DNA from: Halovivax limisalsi
GTDB lineage: Archaea > Halobacteriota > Halobacteria > Halobacteriales > Natrialbaceae
Assembly: GCF_023093535.1 (NCBI RefSeq)
Contig: NZ_CP095757.1
Location: 248,001-312,000, forward strand
Length of the DNA: 64,000 nt
Direction of reading: 5' to 3'
Made by a program: the position numbers and the translations under genes. The notes under the pieces were generated by a model. That model worked only from the letters and a program-made list of their open reading frames with translations. It was not told where the DNA came from and did no database searches. The first letter of the stretch is position 1. Each line of letters starts with the position of its first letter. Below, in pieces: positions 35,528 through 44,814 of this stretch.

Positions 35528-36463
35528 TCAGGGCCCGGCGCGATCCGGCGGTCCGTTGCCGGCGTCGTCGTCCTGCCCATCGTCGTCTCCGGTCTCGTCG
35601 TCCGTCTCGTCTTCGTCGTCGGCGTCCTCGTCGTCTCCGTCGTCGGCGTCATCCGGCGGACCGGCGTGGTCCGGCGGTCCCTGGTCGCCGTCACTCGGCG
35701 GGCCCGCGTCACCCGACGGTCCGGCGTGGTCTGGCGCGTTACCGGGACCGTGCTCGAAGATGAAGTTGGCGACGGCGAGGCCGAAGGGGCCGTCGACGTC
35801 GTCTTTGTTATCGTGGATGAACTGCGAGAGGAGCTGACCGAAGGCGTTCTCCGATTCGTCAGCACCGATTTCGACCGTCGTCGAGACCGAGGTGTTCTCG
35901 ACGGTGGCCGTGACCACGATCGTCACCTCCTCGCTCGGGGCCGGGAGGTCGACCGTGCCGTTCTCGTCGGTCGTGTACGTGCCGACGCCGGCGTAACTCA
36001 CGTCGTCTTCCCCGTCATCGTCTGCTTCATCGTCGCCGTCGTCCGCGTCCTCGTCGTCGCTTTCGTCTTCGTCATCGTCGTCCGCCTCGTCATCATCGTC
36101 GCTTTCGGTGTCGTCGCCACCGTCCGCTTCGTCCCCGTCGTCCGACTCGTCGCCTGCGGCGGGCTCGGCGTCGGTCGATTCGTTGTCGTCGCTCTCCTCC
36201 TCGTCGCCGTCGTCGCTCTCGTCATCCTCGTCGTCCGACTCGTTGTCGTCATCGCCCGCGTCGTCCGCGAGCGACACGTCGACCGTCGCGTTGTCGGCCG
36301 GCGTGTCGTTCGCCGTGACCGTCACGACCGGATCGGCCGGGTTCGAAACCGAGACCGACAGGTCGTCCGTATCCTGCGAAACGGCCGCCCCGACCGGTGC
36401 CAGTGCCGAAAGGACCAGCATGCCGGCCAGCACGACGGCGATGGATGTGGTGGTACGATTCAT
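35528..36463 (-). CDS. secreted, extremely acidic surface protein
   Basis: A 311-residue protein with a signal peptide (about residues 1-27), then a short domain with SVSVSNPADPVVTVTA interrupted by about 90 residues that are nearly all Asp, Glu, Ser and Gly. After this come an Ig-like stretch (YAGVGTYTTDENGTVDLPAP) and a Gly/Pro/Asp tail with repeated DHAGP. There is no anchor, so it may be released. The acidic block could bind cations or act as a flexible spacer. No family recognised. Confidence 0.7.
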   Translation of the reverse strand: MNRTTTSIAVVLAGMLVLSALAPVGAAVSQDTDDLSVSVSNPADPVVTVTANDTPADNATVDVSLADDAGDDDNESDDEDDESDDGDEEESDDNESTDAEPAAGDESDDGDEADGGDDTESDDDDEADDDDEDESDDEDADDGDDEADDDGEDDVSYAGVGTYTTDENGTVDLPAPSEEVTIVVTATVENTSVSTTVEIGADESENAFGQLLSQFIHDNKDDVDGPFGLAVANFIFEHGPGNAPDHAGPSGDAGPPSDGDQGPPDHAGPPDDADDGDDEDADDEDETDDETGDDDGQDDDAGNGPPDRAGP

Positions 36464-36646
36464 TGCACTCGGTGCATCGCCGGATCACCGGATAAAGCCC
36501 CCAAGCGGTTCGTTCCGTTCGCCGTCGTACAGGAAGCGACGAAATTCAGTTAGAGCGTTTAAAACGGAATCTGAACGTTTAACTCTGCGTGAATTGGCGG
36601 GCGGCGGAGGGCTCCGTCACGGGGCGTCCCGCGCCGGTCGGCCGGC

Positions 36647-37939
36647 TCAGGCCCGGGCGCGCTCGACGAGCGCCGCCGCCTCGGCCGCCGCGCGTTCGCG
36701 GACGCGGTCGGCTTCGAGCGTCGTCACCTCGCGATCGCGCATGAGCACCCGTCCGTCACAGATCGTGTGGCGGACGTCGCTCGCCGCGGCGGCGTAGGCC
36801 AGGTGGCTCACGAGGTCGTGAGCGGGCGTGAGGTGCGGCGTCGCGAGGCCGATCACGGCGAGGTCTGCGACGCCGCCCTTCTCGAGACGGCCGACCGGCA
36901 AGCCGATCGCCGCGGCGCTCCCGGCGGTCGCCAGCTCGACGACCGCCTCGGCGGGGACGGCCGCGGCGTCGTCGGCCGCGAGCTTGCCGAGCATGGCCGC
37001 GTCGCGCGCCTCGTCGAGCAGCGAGAGGTCGTTGTTCGACCCGGCGCCGTCGGTGCCGAGTCCGACGGTCACGCCCGCGTCGAGCAGGGCCTGAACGGGC
37101 GCCATCCCGCTCGCGAGCTTCATGTTCGAGGCCGGGCAGTGGATCACGCCCGCGCCCGTCTCCGCCAACAGCTCGATCTCCGTTTCGTCGAGGTGGACGC
37201 CGTGGGCGAGGAAGTCATCGGGTTCGAGCAAGCCGAGATCGCGAGCGTACTCGAGCGGTCGGACGCCGCGTTCCTCGACGATAGGCGTCACCTCGTCTTC
37301 GGTCTCGTTCGCGTGGGTGTGAACGGGAAGGTCCGCCTCGCGCGCCTTCGGCACGAATTCCTCGTATATCTCCGCGCTCACGGTGGTGAGCGAGTGGGGC
37401 ATGAAGGCCGTCCGCACGCGCCCGTCGGCGGCGCCGTCGTACGCGCGGGCGAATTCGAGTCCGGTTTCGGCGTCCGTCCGCGCGTCTTCGTGGTCCTTCC
37501 CGACGGAGATGACGCCGTGGCCGAGCCGGGCGCGAACGCCCGCGCGGTCGACGGCCTCTGCGACCCGCTCCATCTCGAAGTACATATCGGCGAAGCCGGT
37601 GATCCCCGCCCGAATCATCTCCAGCAGGCCCAGCTCGGCGCCGGCCTCGATCGCCTCCGGGGTGAGTTCCGCCTCGGCCGGCCAGATGGCCTCCCGCAAC
37701 CAGGCGTCGAGCGGTTTGTCGTCGGCGTAACCGCGAAGGAGCGTCATCGCGACGTGGCAGTGGCCGTTGACGAAGCCGGGCGTGACGAGCGAGTCCGTCG
37801 CGTCGAGCGTCTCGTCGGCGTCGAGATTCGAACCGACTTCGAGGATCGTTCCCTCGGCCTGGTCGACCAGCACGTCGGCGCGCTCGACGGTCAGGTCCGG
37901 CCGGAGCACCCGACCGCCGGTGATGGCGAGCGTGGGCAT
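36647..37939 (-). CDS. dadD: 5'-deoxyadenosine / S-adenosylhomocysteine deaminase (DadD/MtaD type)
   Basis: A 430-residue amidohydrolase. Metal ligands are H60 and H62 (NGHCHVAM), a His in HTHANE, a His in LAHGVHL, and the Asp in GTDGAGSNND, the metal-dependent deaminase pattern. Family members convert SAH, MTA or 5'-deoxyadenosine to the inosine form in SAM by-product recycling. The ATG at 37939 gives MPTLAITGG; a longer in-frame start would add Arg-rich residues without family match. The substrate is inferred from family only. Confidence 0.88.
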   Translation of the reverse strand: MPTLAITGGRVLRPDLTVERADVLVDQAEGTILEVGSNLDADETLDATDSLVTPGFVNGHCHVAMTLLRGYADDKPLDAWLREAIWPAEAELTPEAIEAGAELGLLEMIRAGITGFADMYFEMERVAEAVDRAGVRARLGHGVISVGKDHEDARTDAETGLEFARAYDGAADGRVRTAFMPHSLTTVSAEIYEEFVPKAREADLPVHTHANETEDEVTPIVEERGVRPLEYARDLGLLEPDDFLAHGVHLDETEIELLAETGAGVIHCPASNMKLASGMAPVQALLDAGVTVGLGTDGAGSNNDLSLLDEARDAAMLGKLAADDAAAVPAEAVVELATAGSAAAIGLPVGRLEKGGVADLAVIGLATPHLTPAHDLVSHLAYAAAASDVRHTICDGRVLMRDREVTTLEADRVRERAAAEAAALVERARA

Positions 37940-38197
37940 ACACCCGCGTTGGACGAGGGGCCGCCTTAGCGTATCGATCCGCGTCACGACCGATCGTGCC
38001 AGTCCGGAAGAATTTGTCTGACACCGTTTACCGTCGTTCAGAACGGTCCAGCGGGGGATCGGCGCGGGGCCAGGGCCGAAAAACGGCGCTGGCGTGGGAA
38101 CGAATCGCACGAGGAAACCCGGAAACGGTTCAAAACGGTCCGAACGGCGCGGACGGTGTGGGCCGTTTTACTCCCCTCGGCGGGACCGTCAGGGTGC

Positions 38198-39073
38198 ATG
38201 AAACGACGAACCTTCCTGACCGGAGCGGCAACCGGCACGATCGCGCTGACGGCTGGCTGCACGGCCGCCCTCGACGGGTCGGACGCGAACGAACCCGGGA
38301 CTGGTAGTTCGGGCGCGACCGAACGCGGAACCGTTCGGTTCTACGTGAGCGACGAACCCAACCAGATCGACGACTTCGAGCGACTCGACGTGACGATCTC
38401 GCAGGTGGCGTTCAAACCCGCGGGCGATGACGCCGACGAGGGTGACGAACCCGACGGCGGGAACGAGACTGCAGACGAGGAGGACGCCCACGCCGATGCT
38501 GAGAATAGCTCGACGACCGACGGGGAGAATGCGTCCCCCGACGACGGATCCGGGGACGACGACGGATCCGATGGCGAGGGTGGGTCCGGAGCCGGCGAGG
38601 ATGACGGCAAAGAAGACGGCGACGACGGCGACGACTCGACGGACCGCAGCGGCTGGGAGACGTACGACCTCGACGATCCGACCGTCGACCTCACCCAACT
38701 GAAAGGGCCGAAAGCGACGGTCCTGGACGAACTCGACGTGCCCGCGGGCGAGTACGTGGCCGTCGACCTGTTCGTTTCAAACATCCACGCGGTACTCACC
38801 GACGGTACCGAGACCAGGGTCAAACTCCCGAGCGAGCGGCTCCAGATTCGAACGGAGTTTACGGTCGCCGCCGACGAGGAACTCGACTTCGTCTACGACG
38901 TCGCGCCCCACAAGGCCGGTCAGAGCGGGAAGTACATCCTGCGGCCGGTCATCAGCGAGAGCGGGACCGACGCCGAAATCGAAGACGTCGACGCCGAGCC
39001 TCGTGCGGACGGCGGCCGCCCGGAGAACGGGAATCGATCCTCCGGCGGCAACCGATCCGACGAGGGCAACTGA
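38198..39073 (+). CDS. DUF4382 Tat lipoprotein
   Basis: A 291-residue protein. It starts MKRRTFLTGAATG with lipobox TAGC, so Tat export and lipid anchoring are likely. The DUF4382 domain begins TVRFYVSDEPNQIDDFERL and continues after an acidic insertion of about 75 residues at GWETYDLDDPTVDLT and GEYVAVDLFVSNIHAVL. The insertion is the odd part. A TATA-like GTTTTACTCC lies about 30 bases before the ATG. Confidence 0.85.
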   Translation: MKRRTFLTGAATGTIALTAGCTAALDGSDANEPGTGSSGATERGTVRFYVSDEPNQIDDFERLDVTISQVAFKPAGDDADEGDEPDGGNETADEEDAHADAENSSTTDGENASPDDGSGDDDGSDGEGGSGAGEDDGKEDGDDGDDSTDRSGWETYDLDDPTVDLTQLKGPKATVLDELDVPAGEYVAVDLFVSNIHAVLTDGTETRVKLPSERLQIRTEFTVAADEELDFVYDVAPHKAGQSGKYILRPVISESGTDAEIEDVDAEPRADGGRPENGNRSSGGNRSDEGN

Positions 39074-39199
39074 CGTCGACAACGCGCTCAGTTGATCGCA
39101 GCAGTCGGCCCGCCTCCAGCTGACCACTTCGTGGGCCGTGGTGAATCGTAAGACGTAGCTTGATTTCATGGGTTCAGAAACTGCTTCATGTTATGAAGG

Positions 39200-39468
39200 T
39201 TATACATCAATGACTAGCGTGGAGTGATGCGGGAGATCGGCCTCGAACCGGCCGGTCTCCCCCGAGAATATGTGGCATCTCGCTCAGCAGATCCAACGCC
39301 TCTCGGTAGGACCTCTCCAGGTAAACTCGAAGACAATGGAGCGATACGACGGCGTATCGGCGAAGCCGCCACCCCCTTTGGGGCGGCGACTTCGCCTCGG
39401 CCACCGACAGCATTTTTAGCTAACTGAACCGCTTTCTTTCTGAAGCAGGAGATCTTCGACATAGGCAT
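39200..39468 (-). pseudogene. IS5-type (ISH) transposase remnant, frameshifted
   Basis: The N-terminal part of a haloarchaeal IS5-family transposase survives in three frames: MPMSKISCFRKKAVQLAKNA, then YAVVSLHCLRVYLERSYREA with LLSEMPHIL, then FEADLPHHSTLV. At least two frameshifts separate these, and the reading stops soon after STLV, so the catalytic DDE part is absent. No terminal inverted repeats were identified. Confidence 0.75.
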
Positions 39469-39661
39469 CGGCGGTTTCCCGCTTCATTCCACTGGTTCTG
39501 ACGGTCGAAGCCGACGCTATCAAGCGATTCACCAGAGCCACTTCGTGGAATACTCCGGCCCCACTATCGTATCGGGCGCGACCGCCACCTGGTACGGAGC
39601 CGTGCCGACTCCGCGAGCGGAAAGACGAGGATTTAACGAGCGCTCGCCCGTCAGCGGGCGT

Positions 39662-40870
39662 ATGGACGAGCGGTCGGGCGCTGACGGGCACTCGGACGAA
39701 GCCGATCCCCCAGAGCGAGATCCCCGGTCGACAGACACCGACGGAGTGAGATCGCAAACGGGGTCGAGGGAGCCGCTCCCCCGAGTTCCAGAGCGTTCCA
39801 CCGAGGCGAAGAAAAGCGGTGCCGACGCCGAGACGTGGATAGACGACGCGAGCAGTCCGGTCGACGCATCCGATGGCGAATCCGGCTCGCCGACGCTCGC
39901 CGACGCACTCGATCCCGAGACCGGTCGAATCCCGGTCGATCCGTCGCTCGACGTCGACCCGCCATCGGTCGAGGGGGATCGCCGGCCGAGCGGGCGGAGC
40001 GAGCTCCGCGACGCGCTCGCCCGACACCGGGACGCCGGTGAGGGGGCCGAAGAGCGCGCGTCGGACGCGGATCGGCCGTCGCCCGGCCGCCGGGCGGCGT
40101 CGCTGTGGGCGGCGCTGTTGAGTCTGCTCGGCGTGGTCTCGTTTCTGCTCGCCGGCTTCCTCCAGTGGCGGTTCGGCTCGACGGAGCTGTTCCTGGCGGA
40201 CGGCTCGACCCGGACGATCCCGAAGCCGGCCGCGCTGGGCGCGGCGGCCATCGGGGTCGCTTTTCTATCGCTGAGCGTGCTCGGCGTCCGGTACCGGCCG
40301 TCGATCACCCGCGGTCTCGCCGCCGCGTGGGCCGAAACGCGCCGGTACGTGTGGTTCGCCGCCGCGCTCCTGATCGGCGGAGCCGTCGTCGGCGCCGCAC
40401 TCGGTGCCGGTGGGTACGACGTGCTGTCGATCCTGCAGGAGACAACGGGCGAGCGCCCGCCCGTCGCCGGCGAGACGGCCGGCTGGTACCTCCGGCGCAA
40501 CTCGCCGCCGTTCGTCCTGGCCATCGCCGGCGGGGTGACGGTCGGGCTCGTCACCGGCTACCTCCTCGTCGTCAACGGGCTCGTCATCGGCAACGTGGCC
40601 TGGCTGGCGGCCCAGCAAGAGGGTGTCGTCCACGTCCTCGCCGGCCTCGCCCCGCACGGACTATTCGAACTCGCCGCGATCGCGATCGCCGCCGGCGTCG
40701 GGTTCCGCCTCGCGCACCGCGTCGCCGGCCGCCTCCGAGGTGCAGAGCGCGCGATCCTGCCCGCCGAGGCGCTCAACCGGTCGGTCCTCCTGATCGCGGT
40801 GGCCTGGCTGCTCCTCGCGCTCGCGGCGATCGTCGAGGCGCACGTGACGAGTCTGCTGCTCGGGTCGTGA
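39662..40870 (+). CDS. SpoIIM-family (DUF95) membrane protein
   Basis: A 402-residue protein. Residues 1-145 are polar and low-complexity. The C-terminal part has six or so membrane segments with the SpoIIM signatures VNGLVIGN and LAPHGLFELAAIAIA. The family is widespread and its role outside sporulation is unknown. A TATA-like GATTTAAC lies about 32 bases before the ATG. It begins about 200 bp from the transposase remnant. Confidence 0.85.
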   Translation: MDERSGADGHSDEADPPERDPRSTDTDGVRSQTGSREPLPRVPERSTEAKKSGADAETWIDDASSPVDASDGESGSPTLADALDPETGRIPVDPSLDVDPPSVEGDRRPSGRSELRDALARHRDAGEGAEERASDADRPSPGRRAASLWAALLSLLGVVSFLLAGFLQWRFGSTELFLADGSTRTIPKPAALGAAAIGVAFLSLSVLGVRYRPSITRGLAAAWAETRRYVWFAAALLIGGAVVGAALGAGGYDVLSILQETTGERPPVAGETAGWYLRRNSPPFVLAIAGGVTVGLVTGYLLVVNGLVIGNVAWLAAQQEGVVHVLAGLAPHGLFELAAIAIAAGVGFRLAHRVAGRLRGAERAILPAEALNRSVLLIAVAWLLLALAAIVEAHVTSLLLGS

Positions 40871-40873
40871 CGG

Positions 40874-41326
40874 TCAGTGGCCATCGTGCTCGCTCGTCCC
40901 GTCCCAGCACGATTCGATCCGTCGCTCGATCGCCGTCGTGACGGTCGCGTAGACGTCGAGGGGGTGCAGCGGTTCGAGATTCAGGTCGACCCCGGGCGTC
41001 CCATCGGGCGGTTCGTGGAAGTGGAGGCGCGAATTGTGTCCGTTCGGATGGCGATCCCACCGACACTCCCACGTCCCGGGTTCGTGTCGTTCGAGGTAGC
41101 GGATCGAGAAATCGCCGGACGAGAACCAGCGAACGTCGAGCCGACACGCCTCGATGGACGGTGGATACAGCGATGGATCGAACTCGACGACGAGGAGCCG
41201 CGGCTCGAATCGGTCGGGCCGATAGCTCGTGGCCGAGACGAGCCTGTCGCCGTCGAACTGGGTCTCGAGAAGCTCGATCGTCGCGCTATCGGGCGGGCCG
41301 GTCGACCAGGTGGGCTCATCCGGCAT
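40874..41326 (-). CDS. possible TumE-like (DUF6516-type) toxin
   Basis: A 150-residue soluble protein. Its central stretch RLDVRWFSSGDFSIRYLERH and later HPNGHNSRLHFHEPP resemble the TumE/DUF6516 toxins (RNase-like) known from TA systems; the link is from memory and moderate. The ATG at 41326 overlaps the upstream winged-helix gene by 11 bp, the order regulator then toxin. If not a toxin, it is a hypothetical protein coupled to a regulator. Confidence 0.5.
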   Translation of the reverse strand: MPDEPTWSTGPPDSATIELLETQFDGDRLVSATSYRPDRFEPRLLVVEFDPSLYPPSIEACRLDVRWFSSGDFSIRYLERHEPGTWECRWDRHPNGHNSRLHFHEPPDGTPGVDLNLEPLHPLDVYATVTTAIERRIESCWDGTSEHDGH

Positions 41327-41861
41327 TCGCAGGGACGAGGCGACCGTCGTTTCGGGCCAGCTGTCGGGCGAGTTCGTAGAGACGGATATGACGAATCGTC
41401 GCGTGCCAGTCGGCGATGGCGACCATTCGCTCGTGGACCGACTCGTGATCGTCGCCGTCGAGCGCCGAGACCGAAGCGGGATCACGCGCGTCGAAGCGTG
41501 ACTCGTAGCGCTCGCGTTCGGCTTCGAGCTGGCGAACCCGCTCGGTGATCTCGTCGATCGAGCGCTCCGCGGCGATCCGGTTCGCCCGTTGCCACTCGAG
41601 GTAGCCGTCGTTGCGCTCGTACCTCGCCGGGCGACTCCCGGATTCGACCCGTGCGATCCCCATCTCGACGAGGCGATCGAGGTGCTTCCTGGCGGCGTTG
41701 GGTGAACACGAGGCGACGTCGGCGATCTCGCCGTACGTCGTCGGGTCGCTCGTCCCAAGGAGCGTCCGGTAGACGCGATCGAACGTGTCACTCCCGGCCT
41801 GCCAGCGCGACCGGTCGATCCCGTCGTCCCCGGCGCCCGGCGCCGGGTCGAAATCGTCCAT
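41316..41861 (-). CDS. winged-helix protein, possible antitoxin (DUF7342-like)
   Basis: A 181-residue protein with an N-terminal winged helix (TYGEIADVASCSPNAARKHL, then LVEMGIARVE) followed by a coiled coil (about residues 80-115) and a helical tail. It resembles haloarchaeal DUF7342-type regulators. A strong TATA-like ATATATT sits about 28 bases before the ATG on this strand. The toxin-like gene follows with an 11-bp overlap. Confidence 0.65.
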   Translation of the reverse strand: MDDFDPAPGAGDDGIDRSRWQAGSDTFDRVYRTLLGTSDPTTYGEIADVASCSPNAARKHLDRLVEMGIARVESGSRPARYERNDGYLEWQRANRIAAERSIDEITERVRQLEAERERYESRFDARDPASVSALDGDDHESVHERMVAIADWHATIRHIRLYELARQLARNDGRLVPANAG

Positions 41862-42017
41862 GGTCGAATGGAGGCGTTCGATCGCAATATATCTTTGTAG
41901 TTTTCACATATTTGGTCAGCCCCGTGCGTTCGACCGAGTGATAGTCACCGATGGAACCTCGTCGAACAACCGACGGGAGTGAAAACGTTGACGTGCCAGC
42001 CGGCCCGTGAGTGAGCC

Positions 42018-42284
42018 ATGCACCCGTCGAAGCTCTTCTCGGGACTGGCGCTCCTCGTCAGCGTCCTGCTGATCGTGCAGTCGTGGGTGCGCGCGGGCTC
42101 GTTCGAGGTGTCGACCCAGGTGATCGGTGCGGTCCTCCTCGGGGCGACGGCCGTCGTCGGGTTCGTCCGCGCGGAGACGGACCCGATCTTCCCCGACTAT
42201 CACCCCATGGTGATCCTGATCATCTCGTTCGTCGCCCTCTGGAACCTGCTGCTCGTCTACGAGATCGTCCTCGCGATCGCGTAG
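42018..42284 (+). CDS. small membrane protein
   Basis: An 88-residue protein with three hydrophobic segments (about residues 5-24, 33-50 and 63-86) and a short acidic loop ETDPIFPDYHP. I do not recognise the family. It lies about 90 bp before hisG on the same strand. Confidence 0.6.
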   Translation: MHPSKLFSGLALLVSVLLIVQSWVRAGSFEVSTQVIGAVLLGATAVVGFVRAETDPIFPDYHPMVILIISFVALWNLLLVYEIVLAIA

Positions 42285-42377
42285 GCGAATTTCCCGCGGT
42301 CCCGGTTCTCGACGGCGGCCGGCAGGACGCTCCGAGATGGAAAGACAATTCCTTGGGGACCTCCAAGCGCCGGCACG

Positions 42378-43232
42378 ATGCGAATCGCCGTTCCCAACAA
42401 GGGCCGCCTGCACGAGCCGACGATCGATCTCTTAGAGCGGGCGGGTCTGCATCTGGAAAACGGCGCCGAACGGAAACTCTACGCCGAGACGGTCGACCCC
42501 GAGGTGACCGTCCTCTTCGCCCGCGCCGCCGACATCCCCGAGTACATCGCCGACGGCGCAGCGGACATGGGGATCACGGGCCTCGACCAGGTGCGCGAAT
42601 CCGGCCAGGCCGACGTCATCACGGACCTGCTCGACCTGGATTTCGGCCGGTGCCGGCTCGTCCTCGCGGCTCCGCAGGACGGGACGATCGAGACCGTCGC
42701 CGACCTGGCCGGCAAGACGGTCGCCACCGAGTTCCCGCACGTCACGCGCGAGTTCTTCGCCGGGACCGACGTCGATCCCGACGTCGTCGAGGTCACCGGC
42801 GCGACAGAGCTCACGCCCCACGTCGAGATGGCCGACGCCATCGTCGACATCACGAGTACGGGGACGACGCTGCGGGTCAACAACCTCGCGATCGTCGACG
42901 AGGTGCTCGCGAGTTCGGTCCGCCTGTTCGCCCGCGCGGATGTCGCCGACGACCCCAAGGTGCAGGAACTCAGGACCGCGCTCTCCTCCGTGCTGGCCGC
43001 CGACGGCAAGCGGTACCTCATGATGAACGTCCCCGAGGAAAAGCTCGACGCGGTCCGCGACGTCATCCCCGGCCTCGGCGGGCCGACGATCATGGACGTC
43101 GCCAACGGCGGCGACAAGGTCGCCGTCCACGCCGTCGTCGACGAGCGCGACGTCTTCGAGACGATCACGGAGGTCAAAGCCGCCGGCGCCAGCGACATCC
43201 TCGTGACTGAGATCGAACGGCTCGTCGAGTGA
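42378..43232 (+). CDS. hisG: ATP phosphoribosyltransferase, long form
   Basis: A 284-residue HisG, the first enzyme of histidine biosynthesis (ATP plus PRPP to phosphoribosyl-ATP). It starts [11 protein letters not shown] and contains [10 protein letters not shown], the PRPP-loop-like [12 protein letters not shown], and a C-terminal regulatory domain (about residues 210-284) that marks the long form, which does not need HisZ and is usually inhibited by histidine. It stands alone, as his genes often do in haloarchaea. Confidence 0.96.
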   Translation: MRIAVPNKGRLHEPTIDLLERAGLHLENGAERKLYAETVDPEVTVLFARAADIPEYIADGAADMGITGLDQVRESGQADVITDLLDLDFGRCRLVLAAPQDGTIETVADLAGKTVATEFPHVTREFFAGTDVDPDVVEVTGATELTPHVEMADAIVDITSTGTTLRVNNLAIVDEVLASSVRLFARADVADDPKVQELRTALSSVLAADGKRYLMMNVPEEKLDAVRDVIPGLGGPTIMDVANGGDKVAVHAVVDERDVFETITEVKAAGASDILVTEIERLVE

Positions 43233-43338
43233 TCTCGGGCTACCGAAAGCGATCGGAGCTACCGATTTCGTCTCACAGGCGCCGGACGCAGGTCCGTCCA
43301 CCTGTCTTCGCAATAACTATTACTCGAGTCTGCCACGT

Positions 43339-44685
43339 ATGAATATGGACCGGATTCCCCGCCGGAGCGCCCTCGCCCTCACGACGTCCGCACTGCTAGC
43401 CGGTTGCCTCGACGACGGATTGTCACCGTCGTCGAGTGGCACCGACCCCAATTCGACTGGGCCAGACGCTTCCGGATCGACGACTGTCGAGGGAGCCATG
43501 TCGGCTGCCCAGTTCAACGGGTGGTCCCACGTCCCCGCGCTGGAGGACGGCCCCGTGTGGGCGTATCACTACGACTACGCCGAGAGCAAGCGGCAGGAAG
43601 TGGACCCGATCGTCGAAGGGATCGAATCGACCGTCCGCGGCGCGGATCACTGGCCGCCCCTCGAAGCGACGGACGAGGTTGTCATGATGCCGACGGTGAA
43701 CTCCGGAAAATCAAGCGTGACCGTCTTCGAGGGGACGTACGACACTAAGTCCCTCGCCGACCACCCGACAGCGGCTGGGAGTGCGGAAGCGATGTCGGTG
43801 GCCGACGGCGTCTTCCGTGCTGAGACAAGCGACTACGAGGTCGCGTTCTCCGACGAAGCTTTCATCAGGACCACAGCCGACGACGGTGTGATCGAGCCCG
43901 TGATCGCGACGCTTTCCGGCGACGGGGAGCGGCTCCTCACCACATCCCCCACCGCAGAACCACTGCTCGAGGCCGTCCCAGCGGGACTGATGACGAACCT
44001 CATGGCTGACGTCACCCATGACGACGAGACGTTCCCGGAGCTCCCCCACACCGAGGGAATCGTGCTGACGATCACCGACACCGGTCCCGAGCGGTGGTCC
44101 GGCGAACTCGCGGTGTTGTTCGGCGAGGACGCCGGAGACGACGAGGTCGTCGACACGGCCGAGGCGCTCTACGATGACCGCGTCGAGGAGATTGGGGCCG
44201 TCGAGTGGGACGCGGGAAACTCACAACTGGCGACCGCGTCGTTCGTCATGCGCGCCCCCGATACGGACGACGGGAACGTCGACGACTCGAGCGACGACGG
44301 AACGAGTGGTGACGACTCGAACGACGAAGAGACGGAGGCCCCGGCTCCCGATCCGGCCGAGTGGGACGACGTCAGCGAGATTATCCTCGCCGGACACACC
44401 AGCGGCTGGGTCGGCGTCGAACCACCGCTCATCGAGGGCGAGCAGAATCCGGCCATCGGGCTATTCGAGGGACGGACGTACACGATCGAGTGGATCGACG
44501 GCGACGGCGCCACCCACAACATCGAGATCAGAACCGAGACGGGTGAGGTCGTCGACGGTCTGGCGACCGAACTGACCGCCGAGCCGGATGGCAATCAGGT
44601 CCTCGAATTCGAGGCCACCGAGGAGATGGCTCGCTACCGTTGTAACCCGCACCCGCCCATGGCGGGCGACATCGTCGTCTTCTGA
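43339..44685 (+). CDS. lipoprotein with C-terminal cupredoxin domain
   Basis: A 448-residue protein. The N-terminus (RIPRRSALALTTSALLAGC) suggests an exported lipoprotein. Residues about 50-310 form a domain I do not recognise, with SAAQFNGWSHVPAL and VWAYHYDYAES. An acidic linker follows, then a cupredoxin-like domain (about 345-448) with probable type 1 copper ligands H393 (ATHNIEI), C435, H438 and M441 (CNPHPPMAGD). It could carry electrons to an oxidase. No gene partner is adjacent. Confidence 0.8.
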   Translation: MNMDRIPRRSALALTTSALLAGCLDDGLSPSSSGTDPNSTGPDASGSTTVEGAMSAAQFNGWSHVPALEDGPVWAYHYDYAESKRQEVDPIVEGIESTVRGADHWPPLEATDEVVMMPTVNSGKSSVTVFEGTYDTKSLADHPTAAGSAEAMSVADGVFRAETSDYEVAFSDEAFIRTTADDGVIEPVIATLSGDGERLLTTSPTAEPLLEAVPAGLMTNLMADVTHDDETFPELPHTEGIVLTITDTGPERWSGELAVLFGEDAGDDEVVDTAEALYDDRVEEIGAVEWDAGNSQLATASFVMRAPDTDDGNVDDSSDDGTSGDDSNDEETEAPAPDPAEWDDVSEIILAGHTSGWVGVEPPLIEGEQNPAIGLFEGRTYTIEWIDGDGATHNIEIRTETGEVVDGLATELTAEPDGNQVLEFEATEEMARYRCNPHPPMAGDIVVF

Positions 44686-44814
44686 CCGGGGCGGCCACGC
44701 CCTGTCCGTTCCCCCCAGCCAGGCGGTCGCCTGCTCGACCGGTTGGCGTACCCGAACGTTTCGCGGGTCGAGCAGAAAGGTTATGCCGGTAGTCGCGTAT
44801 TACTCTTCGACTTC

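Noticed and set aside
39416-40027. 203-residue frame on the - strand antisense to the SpoIIM-like gene
   Set aside because: Its first two thirds are antisense to a better-supported gene, and its last part is unrelated sequence upstream of the transposase remnant.
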